The notes beneath the pieces were generated by a model that searched no databases, was not told the DNA's origin, and worked only from the letters and a program-made list of their open reading frames with translations. The position numbers and the translations under genes were made by a program. DNA of 14,686 bases. Origin: an uncultured Eubacteriales bacterium (lineage in GTDB: Bacteria > Bacillota > Clostridia > Lachnospirales > CAG-274). Positions 5,984 through 13,569 of this stretch are shown piece after piece; within the stretch, counting starts at the first letter, position 1; each line of letters opens with the position of its first letter. The stretch lies in the NCBI GenBank assembly GCA_902495025.1, contig CABUWB010000019.1:1-14686 (forward strand), read 5' to 3'.

Positions 5984-7150
5984 TTAAATTACCGCCTTAT
6001 CAACATTGATAACGGCATAAAATCTTTTATCTCTTTCCTTTATCTTGTCTGTAATATAGCGTACAACCTCGCTGTCGGTCATTTTAAAGTCAAAGGGTAC
6101 AACCGTATCAAAAATAAGGTTGGTGCGCAGAGGGCCGTCCGTAATTCTGAAATCGTGTATGGTAAGTCTTTCATCAAGCCCTGCAATAATCTCCTTAACC
6201 ATTGCCTTAAGTGAGTTTGTCTTTTCATCGTTTACGGCAACGGGGTCCATATGTATGCTTATTTCGCACTTAAACTGCTCTTTAATCTCGTTTTCGGCAT
6301 CGTCAATTACATCATGAGCCTTCATAACGTCCATATCGCAGGGTATTTCCGCATGGAGTGATACAAAGACTCTGCCGGGGCCGTAGTCGTGTACGTGCAT
6401 ATCGTGTATGCCGATAATCTCCTGATGTGCCAGAATTGCGTTTTCAATATTTTTAACAAAAACGGGGTCGGGCGCCTGACCTAAAAGCGGCTCAATTGTG
6501 TCCTTAGCGGTGTTCCAGCCTGCCCAGAGTACAAAGCCTGCAACAAATACGCCTGCATAGCCGTCTATATTGATATTTGCAAAGTGTCCTATTAAAAGTG
6601 ACACAAGTACGAGTGTGGTTGCAATACAGTCGTTAAGGCTGTCTGCTGCGGTTGCAAGCATTGCAGAGGCGTCAAGCCTTTTGCCGAGCTTTTTGTTAAA
6701 AAGACACATCCACAGCTTTATACCTATTGAAATAAGAAGAATTACAATCGACACCACCGAAAAATCAATAGCCTCGGGGTGCAGTATTTTATCTACCGAT
6801 GACTTTAAAAGCTCCACGCCCATTACTAAAATTACAGCCGCAATTACAAGCCCTGTTATGTATTCATACCTGCCATGACCGTAGGGATGCTCACTGTCGG
6901 CAGGGCGGCTTGCAAGGCGAAAGCCTATAAGCGTAACAATGGACGAGCCTGCGTCCGAAAGGTTGTTGAAGGCGTCTGCGGTAATGGAAATTGCTCCTGT
7001 TATCATACCTGCAAAAAACTTAATTATACAAAGCAGTATATTGCATACTATGCCTACCGTTCCGCTAAGTGTGCCGTAGCTCTCCCTCACACGCACATCA
7101 AGTATATCATCACTGTTTTTTACAAACAGCTTAACCAACAGTTCCGTCAT
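5984..7150 (-). CDS. Cation diffusion facilitator (CDF) family metal exporter, predicted Mn2+
   Basis: This inner-membrane proton-coupled exporter of divalent metals has 388 residues. It has hydrophobic segments from about residue 28 onward (six expected), then a cytosolic C-terminal domain with MHVHDYG (about 251-257). By alignment to YiiP-type proteins the transport site is Asn62-Asp66 in TM2 (FNNLSDAGSS) and Asp170-Asp174 in TM5 (ADSLNDCIAT). There is no His at the TM5 position used by zinc exporters. An N-D/D-D site is known from manganese CDFs such as pneumococcal MntE, so Mn2+ (possibly Fe2+) is the best guess. HPYGHGRYEY after TM2 is typical. I chose ATG 7150 because GGGAG lies 9 nt upstream; the in-frame ATG at 7186 overlaps the -10 box. 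The C-terminal region is longer than in the smallest members, with a possible second small domain after residue 305. It is probably monocistronic. Confidence 0.93.
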   Translation of the reverse strand: MTELLVKLFVKNSDDILDVRVRESYGTLSGTVGIVCNILLCIIKFFAGMITGAISITADAFNNLSDAGSSIVTLIGFRLASRPADSEHPYGHGRYEYITGLVIAAVILVMGVELLKSSVDKILHPEAIDFSVVSIVILLISIGIKLWMCLFNKKLGKRLDASAMLATAADSLNDCIATTLVLVSLLIGHFANINIDGYAGVFVAGFVLWAGWNTAKDTIEPLLGQAPDPVFVKNIENAILAHQEIIGIHDMHVHDYGPGRVFVSLHAEIPCDMDVMKAHDVIDDAENEIKEQFKCEISIHMDPVAVNDEKTNSLKAMVKEIIAGLDERLTIHDFRITDGPLRTNLIFDTVVPFDFKMTDSEVVRYITDKIKERDKRFYAVINVDKAVI

Positions 7151-7184
7151 AAAAAAATCACTCCCGTAATAGTCTAATCTAAAC

Positions 7185-7213
7185 ATTATATATCAATGTC
7201 AAAATAAAAGCAA
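7185..7213 (-). promoter_or_regulatory. Promoter of the CDF transporter gene
   Basis: On the minus strand, TTGCTT (7208-7213), 17 bp and TATAAT (7185-7190) put the start near 7178. The leader would be only about 28 nt, too short for a yybP-ykoY manganese riboswitch. Confidence 0.65.
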
Positions 7214-7321
7214 GGTGCAAAATAAACAAGGGTGTTTTTTGTGCAAAATGTAAAAAGTAATAAAAATAAATGGTTTTGCATAAATTTTTTCAAAAAAACT
7301 ATTCAAAATCCGAAAAAAATG

Positions 7322-7339
7322 TTGTATACTATTTAACAT
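7322..7339. promoter_or_regulatory. Candidate Rex operator over the nfnAB -35 region
   Basis: The site TTGTATACTATTTAACAT matches 11 of the 14 fixed positions of the clostridial-type Rex consensus TTGTTAA-N4-TTAACAA, and it covers the -35 box. Rex represses redox-balancing genes when NADH/NAD+ is low, which would suit a transhydrogenase. The match is by eye to a remembered consensus. AT-rich promoters give chance matches, so it is a hypothesis. Confidence 0.35.
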
Positions 7340-7350
7340 AGGCATATTAT
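7322..7350 (+). promoter_or_regulatory. Promoter of nfnAB
   Basis: TTGTAT (7322-7327), a 17-bp spacer and TATTAT (7345-7350) predict a start near 7357 and a leader of about 77 nt. A second, overlapping reading is TTCAAA-17 bp-TATACT just upstream, so the exact start is uncertain. Confidence 0.55.
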
Positions 7351-7386
7351 GCGGAAAAATAGCCCCGCATAATGAATTATAGGGGC
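7346..7386 (+). promoter_or_regulatory. Alternative hairpins in the nfnAB promoter/leader
   Basis: ATTATGCGG (7346-7354) has a perfect inverted copy CCGCATAAT (7365-7373) and overlaps the -10 box. The same downstream arm also takes part in a second hairpin, GCCCC-GC-ATAA/TTAT-A-GGGGC (7362-7386). From the predicted start near 7357 only the second hairpin would form completely in RNA. The first may be a DNA operator, or a fold in a longer transcript. No known riboswitch class is recognised. Confidence 0.45.
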
Positions 7387-7433
7387 ATAAATTTTGTCTG
7401 GTTTTGTTCCTGTAAAATAAAGGAGGATTAACG

Positions 7434-8324
7434 ATGTATAAAATCGTAAAAAAGAAAATGCTGACCGATACCATATATCTTATGGAAATCGAAGCACCAA
7501 GGGTTGCAAAGTCAGCATTACCCGGACAGTTTGTAATTGTCAAGACAACAGAAAAGGGCGAGCGTATCCCTCTTACGGTAGCTGATTATGATACCGAGAG
7601 AGGTACAGTTACCATTGTTGTACAGCCTGTTGGCAAGTCCACACTGGAGCTTATGGGCTACAACGAGGGCGAGTGCATTTCTGACTTTGTAGGCCCTTTA
7701 GGCAGACCATCAGACCTTTGCGAAATGAGCGAGGACGAGCTGAAGGCAAAGAATATTATTTTTGTTGCAGGCGGTGTTGGTGCTGCTCCTGTTTATCCAC
7801 AGGTTAAGTATCTGCACGAAAAAGGCATTGACTGTGATGTAATTATCGGTGCAAGAAGCAAGGATTTAATTATCTTTGAGGAGGAGATGGGCAAGGTTGC
7901 CACAAACCTTTACGTTGGTACTGATGACGGCTCATACGGCTTTAACGGACGTGTTACCGACCTTCTCTCCGATTTGGTTGAAAAGCAGGGCAAAAAGTAC
8001 AACCACGCTGTTGTTATCGGCCCTATGATTATGATGAAGTTTACTGCAATGCTTACAAAGAAGCTTGAAATACCTACTATTGTAAGTGTAAACCCAATTA
8101 TGGTTGACGGTACGGGTATGTGCGGTGCCTGTCGTGTTACAGTAGGCGACGAGGTTAAGTTTGCCTGCGTTGACGGCCCCGAGTTTGACGGCCATTTAAT
8201 TAATTATGATGAGGCTATGCGCCGCCAGGCAATGTATAAGACAGAGGAAGGCAGAGCAAAGCTTAAATTTGAGGAAGGCGCAACCCACAAAAATGGTGGC
8301 TGCGGCTGCGGAGGTGATAAATAA
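7434..8324 (+). CDS. nfnA: NADH-dependent reduced ferredoxin:NADP+ oxidoreductase, subunit A
   Basis: NfnA is the small subunit of the flavin-based electron-bifurcating transhydrogenase. The complex couples reduction of NADP+ by reduced ferredoxin to its reduction by NADH in the cytosol. The protein has 296 residues, normal for NfnA, and resembles the dihydroorotate dehydrogenase electron-transfer subunit. An FAD-binding beta-barrel occupies the N-terminal third. A nucleotide-binding segment FVAGGVGAAPVYPQ (110-123) follows. The [2Fe-2S] site has the NfnA-type ligand set Asp225, Cys230, Cys233 and Cys245 (DGTGMCGACR, FACVDGPEF). The C-terminus ends in the Gly/Cys-rich GGCGCGGDK. The start at 7434 has a strong AGGAGG 7 nt upstream. 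The stop overlaps the nfnB start in TAATG. Many databases call this protein sulfide dehydrogenase or DHODH-like; the partner gene makes Nfn much more likely. Confidence 0.93.
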   Translation: MYKIVKKKMLTDTIYLMEIEAPRVAKSALPGQFVIVKTTEKGERIPLTVADYDTERGTVTIVVQPVGKSTLELMGYNEGECISDFVGPLGRPSDLCEMSEDELKAKNIIFVAGGVGAAPVYPQVKYLHEKGIDCDVIIGARSKDLIIFEEEMGKVATNLYVGTDDGSYGFNGRVTDLLSDLVEKQGKKYNHAVVIGPMIMMKFTAMLTKKLEIPTIVSVNPIMVDGTGMCGACRVTVGDEVKFACVDGPEFDGHLINYDEAMRRQAMYKTEEGRAKLKFEEGATHKNGGCGCGGDK

Positions 8325-9712
8325 TGGCTGACAGAATGCATAGAGTACCTGTACGTGAGCAGGAACCAAAGGTAAGAGCAACTAATTTTGACGAGGTATG
8401 TCTTGGTTACAATGAGGCAGAGGCGCAGGAGGAGGCTACACGCTGCCTTAACTGTAAAAACCCTCACTGTGTAGCAGGCTGTCCTGTTGGTATAAATATC
8501 CCCGGCTTTATTTCTCACATTAAAGGCGGTGATTTTGAGGGCGCAGCGGTTGAAATTGCAAAATACAGCGCACTGCCTGCTGTATGCGGACGTGTATGTC
8601 CACAGGAGAACCAGTGCGAGGGCAAGTGTGTGCTTGGTATCAAGGGCGAGCCTGTTTCAATAGGTAAGCTTGAAAGATTTACTGCTGACTACGCAAGGGA
8701 GCATAACATCACAACTGCAACAGCAGCTCCTGCAAACGGCAAAAAGGTTGCCGTTATCGGTGCAGGCCCTGCAGGTCTTACCTGTGCGGGTGATTTGGCA
8801 AAGAAGGGCTATGACGTAACAATCTTTGAGGCTCTGCATAAGGCGGGCGGCGTGCTTGAATACGGTATCCCCGAATTCAGACTGCCAAAGGAAAAGGTTG
8901 TTAAGGCAGAGGTTGAAAACATCAAAAAGCTTGGTGTTAAGATAGAAACTAACGTAATTATCGGCAGAACAATCACCATTGACCAGCTCTTTGAGGACGA
9001 GGGCTTTGATGCTGTATTTATCGGCTCAGGCGCAGGTCTGCCTAAGTTTATGGGTATCCCGGGTGAGAACGCAAACGGCGTACTTTCTGCTAACGAGTTC
9101 CTTACAAGAGTAAACCTTATGAAGGCTTTTGATGAGGAATACGATACACCTGTTAAAATTGGCAAAAAGGTTGCTGTTATCGGCGGCGGCAACGTTGCAA
9201 TGGACGCAGCACGTACAGCTTTAAGACTTGGCAGCGAGAGCCACATCGTTTACAGACGTGCTTTAGAGCAGCTCCCTGCAAGAGTTGAGGAGGTACACCA
9301 CGCTAAGGAGGAGGGTATCATATTTGATATTCTCACCAATCCTACCGAAATTCTTGTTGATGAAAACGGCTGGGTATGTGGTATGAAGTGCGTTAAAATG
9401 GAGCTTGGCGAGCCTGACGAGAGCGGCAGAAGAAGTCCTGTTGTTATAGAGGGCAGCGAGTTTACCATGGACGTTGATACCGTAATCATGAGCCTTGGTA
9501 CATCACCTAACCCACTTATCAGCTCCAATACACCCGGTCTTGAAATTAACAAGCGCCGCTGTATTATCGCTGAAGAGGAAACAGGTCTTACAACAAGAGA
9601 GGCTGTTTACGCAGGCGGTGATGCCGTAACAGGCGCAGCTACTGTTATACTTGCTATGGGTGCAGGTAAAAAGGCTGCAGCAGCTATTGACGAGTATTTA
9701 CAGAATAAATAA
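8324..9712 (+). CDS. nfnB: NADH-dependent reduced ferredoxin:NADP+ oxidoreductase, subunit B (often annotated gltA/gltD)
   Basis: NfnB is the large subunit of NfnAB. It carries the bifurcating FAD and two [4Fe-4S] clusters and binds NADPH. It has 462 residues. Two N-terminal cysteine sets are present: Cys41, 44, 49, 53 (CLNCKNPHCVAGCP) and Cys88, 92, 98, 102 (CGRVCPQENQCEGKC). The FAD motif VAVIGAGPAG is at 143-151 and a second dinucleotide fold VAVIGGGNVA at 283-292. C-terminal VYAGGDAVTGAATV binds the flavin. This fold is shared with the glutamate synthase small subunit, so automated annotation often says NADPH-dependent glutamate synthase. There is no large GltB-type subunit here and nfnA is directly coupled, which argues for Nfn. 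The ribosome binding site GGAGGTGA lies inside the last codons of nfnA, and the start overlaps its stop by one base. Confidence 0.93.
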   Translation: MADRMHRVPVREQEPKVRATNFDEVCLGYNEAEAQEEATRCLNCKNPHCVAGCPVGINIPGFISHIKGGDFEGAAVEIAKYSALPAVCGRVCPQENQCEGKCVLGIKGEPVSIGKLERFTADYAREHNITTATAAPANGKKVAVIGAGPAGLTCAGDLAKKGYDVTIFEALHKAGGVLEYGIPEFRLPKEKVVKAEVENIKKLGVKIETNVIIGRTITIDQLFEDEGFDAVFIGSGAGLPKFMGIPGENANGVLSANEFLTRVNLMKAFDEEYDTPVKIGKKVAVIGGGNVAMDAARTALRLGSESHIVYRRALEQLPARVEEVHHAKEEGIIFDILTNPTEILVDENGWVCGMKCVKMELGEPDESGRRSPVVIEGSEFTMDVDTVIMSLGTSPNPLISSNTPGLEINKRRCIIAEEETGLTTREAVYAGGDAVTGAATVILAMGAGKKAAAAIDEYLQNK

Positions 9713-9726
9713 AACTGTTATTAAAT

Positions 9727-9754
9727 GGGAGAGCTGCTAAGCCTCAGCTCTCCC
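9727..9754 (+). terminator. Probable nfnAB terminator hairpin (weak U-tract)
   Basis: A perfect 10-bp stem GGGAGAGCTG/CAGCTCTCCC with an 8-nt loop lies 15 nt after the nfnB stop. It is followed by CTATTAAT, with few uridines. Termination may be partial, so some transcripts could run into the pectate lyase gene. Confidence 0.6.
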
Positions 9755-9769
9755 CTATTAATATAAGTA

Positions 9770-9831
9770 GGAAACGGCTCGTAATAAGGGGTGTTTCCAA
9801 ACTAACGACTAAAACTTTTAAGGGGGTTTTA
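9770..9831 (+). promoter_or_regulatory. Structured 5' leader of the pectate lyase gene
   Basis: GGAAAC (9770-9775) is repeated inverted as GTTTCC (9793-9798). Downstream, TAAAAC (9810-9815) and GTTTTA (9826-9831) flank the Shine-Dalgarno AAGGGGG, placing most of it in a hairpin loop 5 nt before the ATG. No convincing -35/-10 pair was found between nfnB and this gene. Either the promoter is non-canonical or expression relies on readthrough. Confidence 0.35.
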
Positions 9832-9836
9832 AACTA

Positions 9837-12800
9837 ATGAAGCATTTTAGAAGATTGCTTGCATCTGCACTTGCATCCGTAATGGTAATGTCAAGTGTAA
9901 TGATTGCGAACACTACAACTGTTCTGGCTGCGCCATCAATCGCATCAGGCTGGTATGAAACACTCTATGCTGAGTGGGCGGACACAAATCCTGACAGCGA
10001 AGCTGTAAAGGTAGGCTATAAGCTCAGCAGCGACTCTGCTTATACATACCTTCAGGGCGATGACCTTACATACCTTGTAAGACCTGCATCAACAGCAGGC
10101 TATGGCCGTGTTGATATTCCTGGTCTTAAGGAAGGCAGATACGATATTGAAATTACTGCCTCAGACGGCAGCGTACATACCAAAAAGGGTATTAAGGTTT
10201 ATGCTTATGACCGTTCAGGTTATGCTCACTTTAACAATACCGAGGGTGTTGGTGCATACAATGATGACGGTACACTTAAGTCAAATGCAATTGTAGTTTA
10301 TGTAACTGACGAAAATAAGGACACTGTTGAAATCCCGGGTTATGAGGGTCACGCACCTGTTGCTTATGCTTCCTCAACCACAGGTGAAACATGGACAAGA
10401 GATACAGCAGGTATTGGTAATATCCTTAACAACAACCACAAGTTTGTTTATGAGGTTGTTGGTACAGATGCACATCCTCTTGTTTTCAGATTTATAGGTA
10501 AGGTTAACGTACCTCAGAACCTTACTCCTTACAACACAAAGACTGTACAGCTTGGCGGCTCCAAGGGTGACAACGGTAACCTTGCAATTACCAAGTATGG
10601 TAAAAACATTACCCTTGAGGGTATCGGTGACGATGCAACTATTGAGGGCTGGGGCTTTACATTCTCACAGACATCAACCTGTCCTACAGACGCAGGTAAA
10701 AACTTCGAGGTAAGAAACCTTACCTTTGATAAATATTCAGAGGATGGTCTTGGTTTCCAGGGTGATGACGGTATTGATGTGCCAATTGAAAGAGTATGGG
10801 TACATAACAATGTATTCTATCCAGGCTATTGTGCAAACCCTGCCGAAAGTGATAAGGGTGAGGGCGACGGCTCCTGCGATTTCAAGAGAGGCAAGTATTA
10901 CACAATGGCATACAACAAGTATGTTGACTGCCATAAAACAAACCTTGTCGGCAGTGGTACAAGTGATGACCAGTTCTACATTTCTCTCCACCACAACTGG
11001 TATCAGAATGTAGGCTCAAGACAGCCTCTTGCAGCAAACGGAAATATGCACATTTACAGCACATATTTCCAGGGTGCAACAAGCACATCTGTTGACTTAA
11101 GAGGTAAGAACTGCGTTCTTCTTGAAGAAAACTATTACGATAACTGTAAGAGTAACCACAAGTCAAGAAACGCAACCTGTATTGCAAAGTCATATAACGA
11201 GATTATGACAGGCAGCGGCAAGTTTGAACTTAAGGGTACAAGAACAGAGGTTTCCTCACTTGATGAGGCAGTGCTTACAGGCAGCAGTTACAGCTTCCCT
11301 GACGGTACAAGCATTGATAACTTTGACCTTAACCCAACATATTTCTACAAGAACAATTATATTGTAACTCCTGCAGCAGAGGTTCCTGAGTTTGTTCAGA
11401 CCTATGCAGGTACACTTAAGGCTTTCCCTGAAACCGAATCAGGTGAAATTATAATTACAGTTAAGAGTGGTACAACTCCTATTACTGATGCAGCTGTAAA
11501 GGCTAACGGCCTCAGCTTCAGAAATAATGGCGACGGTACTTACACTGCAACAGCTTCACTTGGTGCTGAATATTCTATTACAGTATCCAAGGAGGGTTAC
11601 TCAAACGAGGTTATTGTATCAAACGTACTTGAAAATGACGGTGATATGTTTACTGCAACAGTTGACCTTAAGGTTGACTATGACGGCTATGCTGTTGTAA
11701 AGCTTGTAGGCGGCGCTGACAATACACCTGTTAAGGGCGCAACTGTTACCCTTACAGACGGTACTGTACTTGCAGACCAGAATGACGGTACATATAAGTC
11801 TGAAAATCAGCTTGCAATTGGCAATTATGCTGTAAATATTACAAACACAGGTGATTATATCGCACCTTCTTCAGCTCAGACAATTGCCGTAAAGACAACC
11901 GATGAGGCAACTGAAATTCATCTCGACAAGGTACAGGGTGCGGTTTCCGTTACTCTTGCAGCTGCGGCAGATGAAACAAAAACTCTTGACCCTTCATCAG
12001 CGTCTGTATTTGTTGGTACAACAAAGCTTACATATACAGATAACGGTACTTTTACAGGTACAATTGAGGTAAACTCTCCACTGGCTGTTTCAGTAAGCTG
12101 CAAGGGCTGGGTTGTTGATAGCATTACACCTGAAACTCTTACAGCCTCCAAAACAGGCACAGCATCTGCTCAGGTTGTACTGAGAGCTATGGGTGATACA
12201 TTTACATGGAACCATACAGACGGAACAAATACTGACAATTTCTTTGAGGTTACAAAGGCAGGCGCTACTCCTGATGAATGGAATGACGCATCTAAGAATC
12301 CGCTGACTTATGATGGTATGGAGCTTACAAAAGCTATCAAGTTCCAGTCAAGTACAACTATTATGTTTGATGCTCCATCAGATGGTAACCTTGTGCTTGT
12401 GGTTAATGATGGCAACAAGACAAACAGTACTGTTAAGGTTAATGGCGCTGTATACTCTGTTACAACAGGTGCAAACACAATTCCTGTTACTTCAGGCTCT
12501 GTTACTGTTGCAAAGGGTACAAACGAAATAAGAATTTATCTTGCGCAGTACACTGCATCAGCTGAAAGCGGCGAAGATGACTCAACAACTACTACTGAAA
12601 CAACAACTGAAACTACAACCGCTGCTGTTGATACATTAAGTGATGAAATTATGTGGGATGTAAACAACGACATCAGCGGTACATCAAACGGCCTTACCTT
12701 TGGTGAAACCTTCAGAACAAACAGCGAGGAGTTAGGTCCAAGGGATTTCGTTGAGGGTGAAAAGACATACCAGCTTGAAACATGGGTACAGGGTACAAGC

Positions 12801-13352
12801 AACCCTGCAAATGCAGCAGGTATTAACCCACAGGGTGAATTAAGCACAGATAAAATCCCTGTAACAGGTGCATTTATCAAGTTTGTGCCTGAAAAGAACG
12901 GTGTATTCACAATGGCAGCTAAGACAAATGCAGGTAAGATTACTTATATTACCGACGGCGCAGGTGAGATTATCACAACTATCGGTACTCTGGAATCACC
13001 TACAAGCTATGATGTAATCAGAACACAGGTTAAGGCAGGCAAGACATACTATGTATATTCCGGCGGCTCAAAAATCTGTCTCTATTACTTAGGCTTCAGC
13101 TCAGACGGTACTGCTTCTGACCCAATCTATGGTGATGCAGACGGCAGTGGTGTGCTTACATCAAACGACTGTGCACAGCTCCTTACAAAGAGCCTTAACG
13201 ACTCTTATACAACAGGTCTTGAGGCACTTTATCCAAACAGCGCATTTGCGTTTATGGATGTTAATGCCGACGGTACAATTACTGCAAGCGATGCAGCGCT
13301 TGTATTAAGCAAAATTCTTGATATAGCTGTTACATTCCCTGCAGAGGGCTGA
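9837..13352 (+). CDS. Secreted PL1-family pectate lyase with type I dockerin
   Basis: This extracellular enzyme is expected to cleave polygalacturonate by Ca2+-dependent beta-elimination; it has 1171 residues. A signal peptide spans residues 1 to about 31 (MKHFRRLLAS start, cut near VLA|AP). An FN3-like domain covers about 36-122. The PL1 parallel beta-helix covers about 125-510, with Ca2+-ligand candidates Asp344 and Asp348 (GDGSCDFKRG), the HK pair 366-367 with VGSG, and the catalytic Arg395 in HHNWYQNVGSRQP. Two or three Ig/CNA-B-like repeats (about 535-785, with TPITDAAVKA and TPVKGATVTL) follow. Next are a beta-rich segment (785-905), a Thr/Glu linker (916-930) and another beta-rich, possibly carbohydrate-binding domain (935-1090). 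The dockerin at 1098-1164 has two Ca2+ loops (DADGSGVLTSND, DVNADGTITASD). The start is supported by AAGGGGG 10 nt upstream. It should attach to a cohesin scaffold. The family call is strong; the accessory-domain boundaries are approximate. Confidence 0.95.
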   Translation: MKHFRRLLASALASVMVMSSVMIANTTTVLAAPSIASGWYETLYAEWADTNPDSEAVKVGYKLSSDSAYTYLQGDDLTYLVRPASTAGYGRVDIPGLKEGRYDIEITASDGSVHTKKGIKVYAYDRSGYAHFNNTEGVGAYNDDGTLKSNAIVVYVTDENKDTVEIPGYEGHAPVAYASSTTGETWTRDTAGIGNILNNNHKFVYEVVGTDAHPLVFRFIGKVNVPQNLTPYNTKTVQLGGSKGDNGNLAITKYGKNITLEGIGDDATIEGWGFTFSQTSTCPTDAGKNFEVRNLTFDKYSEDGLGFQGDDGIDVPIERVWVHNNVFYPGYCANPAESDKGEGDGSCDFKRGKYYTMAYNKYVDCHKTNLVGSGTSDDQFYISLHHNWYQNVGSRQPLAANGNMHIYSTYFQGATSTSVDLRGKNCVLLEENYYDNCKSNHKSRNATCIAKSYNEIMTGSGKFELKGTRTEVSSLDEAVLTGSSYSFPDGTSIDNFDLNPTYFYKNNYIVTPAAEVPEFVQTYAGTLKAFPETESGEIIITVKSGTTPITDAAVKANGLSFRNNGDGTYTATASLGAEYSITVSKEGYSNEVIVSNVLENDGDMFTATVDLKVDYDGYAVVKLVGGADNTPVKGATVTLTDGTVLADQNDGTYKSENQLAIGNYAVNITNTGDYIAPSSAQTIAVKTTDEATEIHLDKVQGAVSVTLAAAADETKTLDPSSASVFVGTTKLTYTDNGTFTGTIEVNSPLAVSVSCKGWVVDSITPETLTASKTGTASAQVVLRAMGDTFTWNHTDGTNTDNFFEVTKAGATPDEWNDASKNPLTYDGMELTKAIKFQSSTTIMFDAPSDGNLVLVVNDGNKTNSTVKVNGAVYSVTTGANTIPVTSGSVTVAKGTNEIRIYLAQYTASAESGEDDSTTTTETTTETTTAAVDTLSDEIMWDVNNDISGTSNGLTFGETFRTNSEELGPRDFVEGEKTYQLETWVQGTSNPANAAGINPQGELSTDKIPVTGAFIKFVPEKNGVFTMAAKTNAGKITYITDGAGEIITTIGTLESPTSYDVIRTQVKAGKTYYVYSGGSKICLYYLGFSSDGTASDPIYGDADGSGVLTSNDCAQLLTKSLNDSYTTGLEALYPNSAFAFMDVNADGTITASDAALVLSKILDIAVTFPAEG

Positions 13353-13427
13353 ACAGATTAAAAATTTAATAATTACTGATTATTAATTTATCCCCCTTAG
13401 GCAGATATTCTGCCAAGGGGGATTTTT
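13131..13427 (+). repeat. Dockerin-plus-terminator module, copy 1
   Basis: This copy covers the dockerin coding part of the pectate lyase gene, its 3' UTR and its terminator. Over 13131-13319 I count 15 differences from 14209-14397 in 189 aligned bases with no gaps (about 92% identity). The first 54 bases are identical. Weaker similarity continues across the stop codon, and the hairpin loops share CAGATATTCTGCCAAGGGG. Sequence upstream of 13131 shows no similarity to that upstream of 14209. Confidence 0.9.
13392..13427 (+). terminator. Terminator of the pectate lyase gene
   Basis: CCCCCTTAGGCAG and CTGCCAAGGGGG form a 12-13 bp stem with one mismatch and a 5-nt loop, followed by A-T5. It closely resembles the terminator at 14465-14499. 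Confidence 0.9.
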
Positions 13428-13437
13428 ATAATATTCC

Positions 13438-13466
13438 TTGATTTTTCTTTCTTACTGTAGTATAAT
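13438..13466 (+). promoter_or_regulatory. Promoter of the small dockerin protein gene
   Basis: TTGATT (13438-13443), 17 bp and a consensus TATAAT (13461-13466) predict a start near 13473. The AT-rich leader is about 97 nt long. The gene is therefore an independent unit after the pectate lyase terminator. Confidence 0.75.
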
Positions 13467-13569
13467 GTACTTAATAAGAACAAAAAGACTTATAAACTGA
13501 TAAAATTCAGCTAAAAAGTGTTATTTATGGACTATATATCAATATAAAATCAAAAAGGAGTTGATTGCG

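Noticed and set aside
7151..7186. Longer CDF start at 7186
   Set aside because: The ATG overlaps the -10 box TATAAT and would be upstream of the transcription start; ATG 7150 has GGGAG.
8324..9712. Glutamate synthase small subunit (GltD)
   Set aside because: The fold is shared, but no large synthase subunit is nearby. The gene is coupled to an NfnA-type partner with the Asp-Cys3 [2Fe-2S] motif.
13561..13569. TTG start for the small dockerin protein
   Set aside because: It directly abuts the Shine-Dalgarno, leaving no spacing; the ATG nine bases later is correctly placed.
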